Source: Solen grandis | Taxonomy: Eukaryota; Mollusca; Bivalvia; Adapedonta; Solenidae | Assembly: GCA_021229015.1 (NCBI GenBank) | Contig: CM037777.1 | Location: 28,953,584-29,017,583, forward strand | DNA length: 64,000 nucleotides | Reading direction: 5' to 3' | Part shown: positions 10,601 to 21,892 of the stretch, one piece after another | Layout: every line of letters starts with the position of its first letter | Numbering within the stretch: position 1 is the stretch's first letter | Notes under the pieces: generated by a model | Told to the model about the DNA's origin: nothing | The model's database searches: none | What the model saw: only the letters and a program-made list of their open reading frames with translations | Translations under genes and position numbers: made by a program

Positions 10601-13600
10601 TTAGTGTGAGAAGCGACACTAAATTAGAACATATCTGTCGTGAATAAATTGTCAATCAAATTCAAATAGCAACTCTATATCGAGGGGTGAGAGCGAAACT
10701 ATGCTAAGTGCTTATATATTTAAATGCACTTAGCATAGTTTCGCTCTTAACCCTCGATATGTAGCTATATAACATAATATGAATATGTTGCAGATATTTG
10801 ATAAAAAATAAAATATATCATATTCCTTGTTTTATATGTAAAACAAACAAAACAAACAAGTTGTATAACAAGAAATTATATTCAATAAAATTTATTTGCA
10901 GAATATCAGTGGTGAACTGTATGAGGTCAGTGAAGAAATGTTGAAAGAACTGGACGAGTTTGAAGATCATCCGAATATGTATGAGAGAGAAGAAACAGAC
11001 GTGACTGTCGTGAAGGGTAATCACGTGACTGTATATGCTGACATTAAATAATCGTTTGACAATATTGTATCACGTGATTTATACATTTTTTTTTAGTAAG
11101 ATGTATCTTCAAGTTATTTTGATTACTAATCAAGTTACAGAGACCGGCCCCGATGACGGAATGGCTAGAGCATACGTCATATAGCCGGGAGGTTGTAGGT
11201 TCGATAGCCTATCGCGCCATACCGTAGCAAATCTGGTTTATCTCCCTTGAGCTTGCCGATTAGCACATAAGGGTAGTTCAAAGATTGGTTCACCCAGTGT
11301 CAGGATAATTGTTGTCACATTAAAATAATAATAATAATAATAATAATAATATGAAATTAATACAATACCGATTATTTCCCTACGGAATTCATTCAGTAGT
11401 TGATATTCATACATGCACATTTAAATAGCTGTATCTATGTACTGCAATGCTCTCACTGTAAACGTTATGGTGAAAGTCATTGACCAATCGAATCCAACAT
11501 CACCGACTGATATAAACCGACCATCCAATAGGTCATGTAGATCTAAAGGACATTCTTCAGAATAACTCCTCCAAATGTGACCCCCCTCTCCGCGAGGGTT
11601 CGAAACCCGGCAGAGTCATTTGGATTTTCCTTTCAGCTGGCTTAGTAGGTCGGTGGTTCTACTCGGGGTCTTCCTCCACCTGTAATTAGCTGGACCTCGC
11701 TATATGACTGAAATACTGTCGCAGCGACGGTAATACTAAAAAAAAAAAAATAATAAAAATAAAAAATAAATCCAAATTTGACTGGGGCTGCGGATTTCAT
11801 TTACGAGTTGCTTAATATCACCATGTTTAAGGTGTCTCATTTTTACATGTACATTGAAACTTCAAAACGGCGTTTCAAAATGTATCAGTATGTTTCTGTC
11901 ACTAATAAAATATGGCTTGCTTATATGATTTGTATTCGCTGATCTTCATCCTTTGAAATTCCGGGTACTCATGCAAGTACAAATTTCCTCTTGTTGCTCC
12001 TTTATGACTGATTTACACATTAAATAATAATGCAAAAGCATGCATGGACTCATCATTAAGCAACTATGTATGTATATCCATAAACATGATTACCATTACT
12101 TCCATAAACGAGCGCGCGTGTATGTGTCCTTAAACGTGTACGTGTATTGGTAGGTCAACACCAGGATTGTCCTACAGGCAGCAGGTCAAGATGCTGGGTG
12201 TATTTCTACAAGCTGTTCACGGACACAGAACTGAGCCTCCCACATATCGACTATTATGATGTACACACGCTAAAGGATCAGTATGACGTCAGGTCAGTTC
12301 TAACAAAAAAAAAAAAAAGGTCAAAAATAGTTATGACGTCATATTTGCTCTGTCCAAAGTAACGGCCATAAATGACTAGGATTTAGAATTTATTTTAGTA
12401 ATTCTATCCAAATGGTCAAGTTATTATTTATAAACAGGATATTTTCTAATAAATAAATCGTGTATTGTAATGATATCAACTTTGCTTTAACCATTCTCGT
12501 AACATGAATAGAAATGGTAATGACGTCAGTATAGATCTAACCAGTAACGGTAATGTCAATGACGTCAAGTCAGCACAACCAATAAGATTGTTATAACTGC
12601 TTAAGGTAAGTTTTAACCAATAAGTTTGCAAGAAATAATTATGACGTTTGCTCAGTTTTTATCAGGAACTTAGTAAGAACTATTTATGAAGTCAGGTTTA
12701 GTTCTAATAAATAAGATAGTCAGAAATTGTTATGACGTTAGGTTTATTTCTAAAGACTTCAGGTTAATTTTAACAAATAAGATGTGCAGGGGACCAACCT
12801 TACATGGATCACCAAAATATGTTTCAGTTAAATATATGTGTATTTCCGATGATACATAGGAGAGCTAAATATCCATTTCTGGAGCGGAAAATAAACAAAT
12901 CAAATAGAGAGTTATGCTATTTCGAATAATATGAGTTAAAAATAAACTTTTGAAAAAAAAAAAAAAAAACCACAAGTCGGTTCCATATTTCCTCGACAAT
13001 TACCAATTCATGTCTTGATGCAATTTCCTTTGAGAATTTCTTGTTGTAGTGGGTGCAGGTGTGTCATACACCGAACATTATGTTGAGTTAAAAGGCTCTG
13101 AAATAGGTTCAAAACACAGTCAACTGGAGTCAAGCAATCTGACAACGTAATTGTGTAAAACATACAAAACCTAATTTGACCATTCCTTGGAAATCGGCAA
13201 CGAACGAAAGAACCTCGGTCAAAATTCAGTTCCATTTTGGTGATCTACATAACTTTGGCCTCACTTATTATGTTCAGAAATGGTTGCGACGTCGGGCTTA
13301 GTTCTAATAAATAAGATGGTCAGAAATAGTTATGACGTCAGGCTTAGTTCTAATAAATAAGATGGTCAGAAATGGTTAAGACGTCAGGCTTAGTTCTAAT
13401 AAATAAGATGGTCAGAAATGGTTAGGACGTCAGGCTTAGTTCTAATAAATAAGATGGTCAGAAATGGTTAGGACGTCAGGCTTAGTTCTAATAAATAAGA
13501 TGGTCAGAAATGGTTAGGACGTCAGGCTTAGTTCTAATAAATAAGATGGTCAGAAATAGTTATGACGTCAGGCTTAGTTCTAATAAATAAGATGGTCAGA

Positions 13601-14660
13601 AATGGTTAGGACGTCAGGCTTAGTTCTAATAAATAAGATGGTCAGAAATGGTTAGGACGTCAGGCTTAGTTCTAATAAATAAGATGGTCAGAAATAGTTA
13701 TGACGTCAGGCTTAGTTCTAATAAATAAGATGGTCAGAAATGGTTAGGACGTCAGGCTTAGTTCTAATAAATAAGATTGTCAGAAATGGTTAGACGTCAG
13801 GCTTAGTTCTAATAAATAAGATGGTCAGAAATGGTTATGGCGCCAGGCTTAGTTCTAATAAATAAGATGGTCAAGGCTTAGTTCTAATCAATAAGTCAGA
13901 TTTAGTTTTAATACCGTAAATAAGATCGTCAGAAATGGTTACGACGTCAGGCTTAGTTCTACTGAATAAGATGGTCAGAAATGGTCATGACGTCAGGCTA
14001 AGTTCTAATAAATAAGATGGACAGAAATAGTTATGACGCCAGGCTTAGTTCTAATAAATAAGATGGTCAAGGCTTAGTTCTAATAAATAAGTCAGATTTA
14101 GTTTTAATACCGTAAATAAGATCGCCAGAAATGGTTGCGACGTCAGGCTTAGTTCTAATAAATAAGATGGTCAAGGCTTAGTTCTAATCAATAAGTCAGA
14201 TTTAGTTCTAATACCGTAAATAAGATCGTCAGAAATGGTTACGACGTCAGGCTTAGTTCTATTGAATAAGATCACCAGAAATGGTTACGACGTCATATAA
14301 TTTTGTCATAGATTAAACATGAATAATGATGAAAACCTAAATACTCTGTTAAAAGTGATGAGAAATAAAACCACGAGGTTGATCAGTTTTTATATCTTTC
14401 TCATGTAATATTCATATATATTGGAAATAATACATGGTGATATGCCTCATTTAAACATGAACACACAGCTTTGAATAACTCACTAAATATACTTTTTTTT
14501 CAAACAGATGAACTTAAAACTTCAAAAATCGATTTGATTTGCATATACATAAGCTTGTTTACTTATCTCTTCTCTTTTTCAGGTTAATGTAATTATATCT
14601 CCTGTGAAATTTCATTTCAGTGAGAATCCAGAACATCCTAGTCATAGTGAACATGGCTGA
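7680..14660 (+). CDS. GGACT: Gamma-glutamylaminecyclotransferase-like protein
   Basis: GGACT-family enzymes cleave gamma-glutamylamines such as gamma-glutamyl-epsilon-lysine, a product of transglutaminase cross-link breakdown, to 5-oxoproline and the free amine. Exons with matched phases are 7680-7689 (ATG AAT AAA G, inferred), 9461-9660, 10902-11016, 12154-12292 and 14621-14660 (stop TGA 14658-14660). Exon 2 holds the substrate-binding motif VYGTLKKGQPN and EKYPLVVGT, exon 3 holds GELYEVSEEMLKELDEFE with the catalytic Glu of the DEFE motif, and exon 4 holds LPHIDYYDV. The predicted length of about 168 residues fits the family (about 150). The tiny first exon is the weakest part; its phase fits exactly. 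Exon 4 ends in a unit of the minisatellite that fills intron 4. The gene is divergent from ASB3-like. Confidence 0.85.
7951..8082 (-). mobile_element. Degenerate family A SINE remnant
   Basis: Read on the minus strand it ends with CTGTAATTAGCTGGACGTCG and a CTGTCC/AATACTG-like tail, and it retains a B-box-like TTCGAGTCCC. This matches family A at 31706-31954 with decay. It lies in intron 1 of the GGACT-like gene. Confidence 0.55.
8759..8854. mobile_element. Short hairpin MITE (AATCTCATT family)
   Basis: The ends CAATCTCATTAAAATCA and TGATTTTAATGAGATTG are perfect inverted repeats of 17 bp. TTAATTTTC occurs on both sides (8750-8755 region and just after 8854), a possible TSD. The centre has TATCCGCGAATAGCG, itself palindromic. 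It lies in GGACT intron 1. Confidence 0.75.
9058..9079. repeat. Poly-T tract
   Basis: This is a homopolymer of about 22 T. On the minus strand it could be the A tail of an old retrotransposed fragment, but no element body was recognised next to it. Confidence 0.7.
10561..10592. repeat. (C)n(CA)n microsatellite
   Basis: A run of about 14 C passes into (AC)n. This is simple-sequence DNA within intron 2 of the GGACT-like gene. Confidence 0.85.
10677..10760. repeat. 84-bp near-perfect palindrome (35-bp arms, 14-nt loop)
   Basis: The left arm 10677-10711 and right arm 10726-10760 are inverted repeats with only two or three mismatches. They share AGAGCGAAACTATGCTAAGT and its complement. The loop is TTATATATTTAAAT. 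It could be a very short MITE, or a stem-loop in the GGACT intron 2 transcript of miRNA-precursor size. No other copy was found in the window. Confidence 0.75.
11143..11318 (+). mobile_element. tRNA-headed SINE, family B
   Basis: The head ACCGGCCCCGATGACGGAAT has a degenerate A box, and the B box is GGTTCGAT. The body carries TAAGGGTAGTTCAAAGATTGG and the GTGTCAGGATAAT tail seen at 3968-4203 and 24262-24380. It is followed by an (AAT)n run at about 11324-11351 that may have replaced the tail. It lies in GGACT intron 3. Confidence 0.65.
11324..11351. repeat. (AAT)n microsatellite
   Basis: About nine AAT units sit at the 3' side of a family B SINE. They probably grew from its A/T-rich tail. 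Confidence 0.85.
11583..11736 (+). mobile_element. Family A SINE, 5'-truncated
   Basis: It starts inside the tRNA-like head (CCCTCTCCGCGAGGGTTCG) and continues to TCATTTGGATTTTCC, GGTCTTCCTCCACCTGTAAT and the terminal CGACGGTAATACT. An A-rich tail follows at 11738-11770. The central body is shortened relative to 31706-31954. It is in GGACT intron 3. Confidence 0.8.
12283..14297. repeat. 46-bp minisatellite containing TGACGTCA-like cores, continuous with GGACT exon 4 end
   Basis: The core array (about 13268-14297) has roughly twenty 46-bp units of the form GACGTCAGGCTTAGTTCTAA plus TAAATAAGATGGTCAGAAAT. Direct spacing of CAGAAAT at 13321 and 13367 confirms the period. Diverged units precede it (12520, 12560, 12690-12790). 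The first recognisable unit spans the exon 4/intron 4 boundary (12283-12330): TATGACGTCAG, then GTCAGTTCTAAC, where the donor GT is used. Many units carry GACGTC and some the full TGACGTCA, the CREB/ATF consensus. It fills intron 4 of the GGACT-like gene. Confidence 0.92.
12794..13258. mobile_element. 465-bp insertion with imperfect TIRs interrupting the minisatellite
   Basis: The ends are inverted repeats: CCAACCTTACATGGATCACC with AAAAT at 12794-12818, and ATTTTGGTGATCTACATAAC with TTTGG at 13234-13258, matching at about 20 of 25 positions. Minisatellite-like sequence (AATAAGATG before, TCAGAAATGG after) lies on both sides. It therefore inserted after the repeat existed. It has no coding potential. 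Confidence 0.6.
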
Positions 14661-15351
14661 TGAAGGTACGAGGGTTGACCCATGCATTCTTGTTACTGAG
14701 AAAAATAATGTGTCGATGAACTTATTGATCAACCCTTGATGTCAAAAGTTGCTTATGAAAATGTATTTAACCGGTTTCTTTGACGACAGCAAAATATCGC
14801 TTAAGATATCATTTCCTATATTGAGCAGGCTTTTCCTGGTCTTGATGTTAAATTTTAAACAATGTACACTGTGTCTATTGTTAAAATGCATGGTTTTCCA
14901 CTCATTACTGGACCACTGCCGCAAACAGATTTTTGTTTGTTGTCTAAAGCAGGTCAATCATTGATTTCACGGTGTTGCTATTTGAAATTATAATTACTCA
15001 AACTGAATACATTATGTATTGTGTATGTAAATATTAATTGGGTCTTTAAGCTCACATGGGATAGAAAAAACATAACAATTAAAATAATGATAAAAAAAAT
15101 CGCTTGTTGTTTCTCCATGCCTCTATTTTATGTAGTAGTTCAGGTATTTGGGACTGTGTCTGTGTGAGGCATAACTGATATATCTCGCTGTAGAAAAATG
15201 GCCTGATACAACGTTCAGTCCCTGGACCAAATCATCCTTGAACTTCTGTTATAAGATTACTTTTAAACCTTACAAATTTGATAATGAACCTGAGAGCATC
15301 TGTTTCAAAGTTGAGCGCAAACCATTAGAGACATACGCACAAGTAACCTTT

Positions 15352-15592
15352 TTAACCCTTTCCCTCATAGAGGAAACCATGAAAAGACCTATGCGAACAA
15401 CATAAAACCAGATCAGCCTGCGAGTAACTCGCAGGCTGATCAGGTTTTATGCTGTTCGCTGCTCCTCAGTGGTCTGGAAATGAGGACTTTATAATTAAAT
15501 TTGTAAGGTTTAACTGTGGTTTTCTGCAGATCAGGCTTTATGTAGTACCTACTGAGTGCGTCAAAGTGAGTCTATATGAGGGAAAGGGTTAA
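15352..15592. mobile_element. TTAA-flanked MITE (piggyBac-like ends)
   Basis: It is bounded by TTAA on both sides, with inverted ends CCCTTTCCCTCATA and TATGAGGGAAAGGG. Inside is an almost perfect palindrome at about 15404-15453, centred on GCGAGTAACTCGC (AGATCAGCCTGCGAG arm). TTAA target choice and CCC termini are piggyBac traits. At 241 bp it is non-autonomous. Confidence 0.8.
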
Positions 15593-15606
15593 AGACCTTT
15601 ATATAT

Positions 15607-15686
15607 CGCGGCCGGGGTTCGAACTACATGGCTAACGGGATGGACACTTTATCAACGCTAAATCCGCTTGGCCAACGAGGCCACGG
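15607..15686 (-). mobile_element. tRNA-Leu-like SINE head remnant
   Basis: The minus strand reads GTGGCCTCGTTGGCCAAGCG, a long variable region, and then AGTTCGAACCCCGGCCGC. This resembles a class II tRNA. The acceptor stem is incomplete, so a SINE-derived fragment is more likely than a functional tRNA. Confidence 0.5.
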
Positions 15687-15978
15687 TTGTTTAATGAGAT
15701 ATGTTATATGCTGAAAGTAAATTGAATATATTGTTTTATTTTGTATATACTAGGAAAGCAAGTGTATGTATTGAGGAATTTTATTCAAAAGGATTATAAA
15801 GACAATGTAATGCTCCACTTGAGAACAATGTCGCAAGGATAAGTATAGACACCAGTGTAGGGTGTGTCTGTCGTGATTCTATTGGTCTGTTGTCAAAGAT
15901 ACGATACACTTAAACTCTTATCTGATTAAATTTCCTGTCCCAAACACAATTTCTCTCGCTTTCTCTTTATTTCGATCG

Positions 15979-15998
15979 GTCTCTCTCTCTCTCTCTCT
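15979..15998. repeat. (CT)n microsatellite
   Basis: About ten CT units in the spacer downstream of the GGACT-like gene. Confidence 0.8.
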
Positions 15999-17137
15999 AT
16001 GAAGTACTTGTTTGAAAGAATCCATTGTTATCATCGCCTTTTGTTATTTTCTATTTGGTCACATCATCTGTAAGTACTTATACTGCATTTAACTTAAGAA
16101 CTTTTGAACTAACAACATGCTTCTAAGAATATTACGCCATTATATTGTACCTTAAAAACACGATACATATTTCTTTTATAAAAATAACGTTAAACGTTTT
16201 AAAATTTTTGGAAATTTTAAAAAAAAAAAAATGGACGATACTTTTACGATATTGTAAAACTTGGAAAATATTTTATCATTTAAAACTTTGGAGATGTTGT
16301 TTATTATATTTTCGTTCATTGGAATATTTGTTTACCATATTGTAATATTGTGTTTTGTTACACGAGTAAAATTTATTGTCACGGATCTTGAAGCCGTTGT
16401 TATTGCCTTCTATACCATTGCACACTCGCGTGACCGCGAACAGTTTTTTTTCTCTCATCCAGATAATGTTCTAATATCATAGTTATCGCACATGCTGTAA
16501 CTGAGATATCGCCACATTTTCAGTCTTGTTATGACGTCCACATTGAAGCATTACTGGCTGACCTACCACTACCGTGTATATACATATATACAATTGTACA
16601 TCTGAGTTTGCGTCCAGTCACCGACCGCGGCATACCAATATCATTTAAAATAGCCTCGAATTAGAAATGGTCGCGGTATATACCAATATAGGCAAAATGA
16701 TACTGTCATGGTACAATTATTTGGAGCAAAGCACATAATATCTGCATGATATCAGGATATTTGACTTAGTGTGGTATCATGCCACACGCTATGTTGTTGC
16801 GACTAATGAAGTAAGACAGTGAGTAGTCTGTCTCGTGTAGACATTTCTCCATATAACACATGCTGTCGGGAAGTGGTTTTAAAAATACTAAACCCCACAG
16901 TTTCACTTGATCCTGGTGAAGATCACTGTAGTTTGCTTCATGCATTGGATATTAATATTTAATCAATATAACCAAATCACATTAGAAAAAAACAAATTTC
17001 CCCTTATTAACTAAATGGTAGACTTGAGGTGATATACAGGCGGAGTTACAGTGTCAAATCAATCAGATCCAAATGATAGGGCAGTTTGTTTAGTGCCTGA
17101 TGTATGTATATTCGTTATTCTTTTCTCCATTGATGTT

Positions 17138-20100
17138 TTAGATCAGACGTGAGATCAGACTAACACAGAGGGCGGCGACGAACAGGATCGTCCCTGAAAA
17201 GAGAAAACATTTCACGTCCGCACACCTAATTTAATGACACACGTGATATAACCGATATAAGAGTTAATTAAATATCAATACTATCGGTACATCCAATATC
17301 TGTTGATCCCTGTGCCCTAGTGCTTAGAGAGAATTGGAAGTCGTTGGTTCGATCCCCGACTGTAAAATACTAAAAAGTAAAAATGATTTCGATGAAGCTA
17401 CAATGAACAGCTTTCAGCATGTCAGTCAGTGCAAAATGCAAGCGAATACTAGATATACCACCGTGCCATTGTGTCCTATGGCAGTATTTGATATTAGGGT
17501 TGGTGTATTATGTTTGCATTTAGTTAGAGGGAAGAAAAAAAAACCCATAATGCATCAGATATTAACAACCGTCTTTTTCACAGTATTAGAACGTGGTGAC
17601 GAAACGGAACTCCCTTTAGATCTAGGATTAATGATAAATAGGAAACAAGAATCTCATTGATGTGTGGGGTCAGGTCCCTATTCCGGTTCTTCTCATGGTA
17701 AGGGATTGCATATAACTTACCTCTGGCTGCCTGTATATGCTGTCCACTATTTCCTGCAAAAATAAATAATATGAGCATAATCTTTTCTCCCCCTATATTT
17801 AAATGGATATTTTGAACTATGTTGATTTTTTTCCTAAAATTATTGTCCTTTTCAATGTCAAATCTCGAGATAAATTGATAGAAAAACCTGCAAATATTGA
17901 TGTATTAAAATCATTTTGGCAGGTGAACAAACTGCCTGTAGGACATCATTGTTGTAGATAGTGTTACTGTACCAACAGGTCGGCCGATTATAATGGCGAT
18001 CGCTGCCTTAAGTTTGTATTCGACCTTTTATTAAGTGTTTGAAATTGAATTTCTCAAACTTATGGTCAAGGAAAATATTTAGGAACAATGTCCTTATATA
18101 ATGTGTTATATTTATCCCTCCTTGCACAGAACCTAACCCTGCATAAAACTGCTTGATTAAAATACTGTTTCTTAAGGAAACCCTTCCATCATTAAAATGT
18201 GATCATGTCCATCATGTGATCTGGACATTTTATAGTATTTACATGTGTACCCTTACCTTTCTTGACTTTTAGCAAAAATATCAAAGTCAGTGAATGCTTG
18301 CATCTACACTGAAGTCTTTTCACGCATTTTACGGACCATGATTATAAACTAATGATGGATGGATTACAATACCCAGTCAGCAGTTATATATTAAAGATAA
18401 TTCATTGAAAGGAATGATAAACTGGAGTACCATATTGAGGACAGTTTTTAAATCCATACTCCGTTATGTAATTATTTCGAACGTCCTTGTAGAGAAGTGT
18501 ACATCTATATACAAGATCCTGGCATATCTCATGTCTTAAATCCATCTCCAGTGTGAGATAATCTCTTGGGCCTTCTCCTGATTTCTCGATGCTTCCATTG
18601 ACTTCAGGATTCCGATCTTCAATATCTCGCGCTAGTCTAGGAACCGTGTCAACGATATGTGCCTGTTTCCCGTTCTCTACCTCTGCAAGACTCGTCCAAT
18701 TTGAATCTGAATGTTTCTTTCTGCTTATAGCTAAATTGTGAATTTCTTTCATATTTCCATTGTCCCTGGCAGAGCAAGTGACTGTAGTTTTTATCTTCAC
18801 CTCATCCCTTCCAGCATTAGAAATAGCCTGTCCATGTAGCACCGTTACGTTCACTTCTGTATAAAGAACATAAGACACGCGTTATAATAAACTTGAACTG
18901 GTTTCCGAAGTATTTTTTGGGAAACACGTTATTGTGACCATTCCTTCTCGGTGGTACTCGGATTGGACAAGTTTATCCCCAACCCACCCACAGGTATGGT
19001 AATTTTTTTTATTTCTTATAAATATACGCCCCCATTAACATAAATTCTTACCACTAACCGGGCTCGAACCAACGACATTCGAATGAAATGTGCTTTCATG
19101 GAAAAAACTACACCTACGTGGATAAACCAATGTTATTTTTTAAAAAAAATGTCGAATTTAAATGAGGTCTGTATTTAGAATTGTAAAACTGTAGTTAGGT
19201 TAGGCATATATCAGGAATAGACTGGTGCGTGTTTTATGTCCTACTTTTATTAACGAGTTTGAAGGAGTCAACATGTGAAGAACAAAAAAAAAAAGTACAC
19301 ACTATACAACAAATAACACGAGTAAGAAATTTACAAATCTAATAGGTAACTTCTATAAATTTCGCTCAATATTCAATATTAGGACAATAAGTAGGCTATT
19401 TACGTAAAACTTGAAGCTTTTACAATTTCAGGATATACATGGAAGACATGGTTAATTAACTAACTGTCAGGAAAATACGTAACCTATACATGTACAATGA
19501 CGTATTGCACTCCGATATGCACTGTTACAGTGTTCAGATTGTACACATTACACATGAACTACTGTGTTCATCTGTAGGCACTCACATGATAGTTTTACAC
19601 GTGCATGTATATGTCACCAGAATATAGACGTGCAGCACTTTGAATATCACTTGTTATAGTACACCCATGGTACATTCGTAAGTTGAATGAAATGGCTATA
19701 GATTAAATAGAACGAAACGAGACACTACTGTATAAGGTAATCAGGACAGTACCTCCTTCGAGTTTCGGAATCGGTCTGAAAAAAGAATCGTCGATTAATC
19801 AGCCCGTCTCTCTGACAGATTAGTGATTAATTAGTGACTTTGATACTAATATATCTACTTACAAAATGTTGATTCACATACAGACTGTAACGTTACTAAG
19901 AATTTAAAGGCCATATATCTTTATCCTCTGTGCTGAGATTCTAACTCAAGATTATAAAGAGTAATAATATTATAAAAGGTATTAATATAAATAATACTGA
20001 ACATTTAATATCACTGTTTGCTGATGATACTGCTTTAATTTTGGATGGTTCTAATGAGTCACTTCAAGAAACGTTAAGAGTACTAAATAAGTTTGCTTAC

Positions 20101-21780
20101 ATATCTGGTTTAAAAATTAATTATTCAAAAACAAAAGTTATATGGATTGGTTCTAAAAAATTTAGTTCAGAAGCAATAAAAACAAAATTCAAACTAGAGT
20201 GGGGCCAGACAGAATTTCAACTATTAGGAATAAAATTCCATGTTGACCTGCATAATATGTGTAAAATTAATTATGATTGTAGATTAGAAAAACTAGATAG
20301 ATCTATCAAATCATGGAATAGGAGATTCTTAACATAGAGGCCTATAGGTAAAATTACAGATGTTAAAACAATAATACTCCAGCTTTTAACCATTTATTTA
20401 TTTCACTACCTGACCCAGATGAAAAGGTTTTAAAAGATGATAATAAAAAGTTATTTGATTTCATCTGGCATGGGCCAGCAAAGATTAAAAGTTGTATACT
20501 AGTGAAAAATTACTTTGAAGGTGGTTTCAAGATGGTCAATCTAAAGTGCTTTATTCAAAGCCTTAAAGTAATGTGGATACAGAGGCTACGTTTTACAGAT
20601 AAGAAATGGCAACAAATTGTAAAATTAACCCTAGATGTAAATAAACTAATTAATTGTGGTAAACATTATGCAGTAAAGAATATTGAAGATCTTCAAAACA
20701 TTTTTTGGAAGTCTGTGATCTCCTCGTACTCAAAGTACCTAGATTTATGTAAGACAAGAAATATTGAAGACTTCTTATCTAGTCCACTTTTCTATAATGA
20801 GAATATTCAAATTGGTAAGAAAAGTGTTTTCTTTAAAATTCTCTATGATAAAGGGATTAGATACATAAATGATCTTGTTGATAAAGATGGAAAACTCTTT
20901 GATCATCAACAATTTGAAAATTGTACTGGTATTAAAATAAACGTTCTCCACTTCTTAAGCCTGATAAAAGCCGTAAATACTTTTAAGAAACATATATTAA
21001 AAACAAATGATATTTTATATAAATTGCCAAATCCTATTATACTACCTAACCTTAAGATTTTGTTTGAAAGGAAATCAGGTTGTCAAAGAATGTACAATTT
21101 CCTAAATGTCAATGATGAAGTACCCACAAGCCAAGCAAAATGGAATTCACAATATGTTTTTGAAGAGGATGAATGGAGGAAGATTTATTATCTACCTTTT
21201 GGTTTGTTTAATGATACCAGTATACAATGGATGCAGGTGAGAATATTGCACAGAATAATACCAGTAAATGATTATCTGTATAAGTTAAAAATTAAGGATA
21301 CTAATCTGTGTTCCTTCTGTAAAAAAGAACCTGAAACAATTGAACATCTGTTTTGGTTTTGTAACAAGACAGCATTTTTTATTGAGCAAATTAAACAGAT
21401 TATGTTGAATTGTCACATAGAAACAGAATTTTGTTTAAAGTCTGTTTTGTTTGGATTCAATAACATTGAAATTGACATTTTAAACCTTCTTTTGAAACTT
21501 TTCATTTTTAAATCTAAATTATTAAATAGGCCTCTAAGTATTGTAAATTTTAAACTTCTGTTGAGTGATAAATATCAAATATATAAACATATACATGAAT
21601 TCAATTCATCTGAACAAGGTGTACAGAAATTGGAAGCAAACTGGAATTTAATCCAAAAAAATATTTAGCCAATAAAAGAAGACATAGCCAGAGGATAGAA
21701 GAAATGTTGAAGCTGAAAAAAACAACAACAAGAAATAAAAATCCTACATTCAGTTTCCTTCCATAAATAGCATATGGGTA

Positions 21781-21825
<45 letters not shown>

Positions 21826-21845
21826 ATATATGTATGGTTGTATAT

Positions 21846-21892
<47 letters not shown>

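Larger units (their letters stand above)
14661..17137. other. Spacer between GGACT-like and Ig-like genes
   Basis: The two genes converge here (plus strand from the left, minus strand from the right). The spacer holds a TTAA-flanked MITE (15352-15592), a tRNA-like SINE remnant (15607-15686), a (CT)n run and a weak family B SINE echo near 16740-16800. Small ORFs around 16145-16482 are AT-rich and carry no motif. I see no further gene. Confidence 0.5.

Noticed and set aside
13268..14297. Direct repeats resembling a CRISPR array
   Set aside because: The units are contiguous 46-bp copies without unique spacers, in an animal intron; it is a minisatellite.
19754..19776. Possible 23-nt minus-strand exon of the Ig-like gene (TTTTTTCAG before, GTACTG after)
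   Set aside because: Its length does not fit the phases of the flanking exons, whereas the signal exon joins directly to 18856 in phase.
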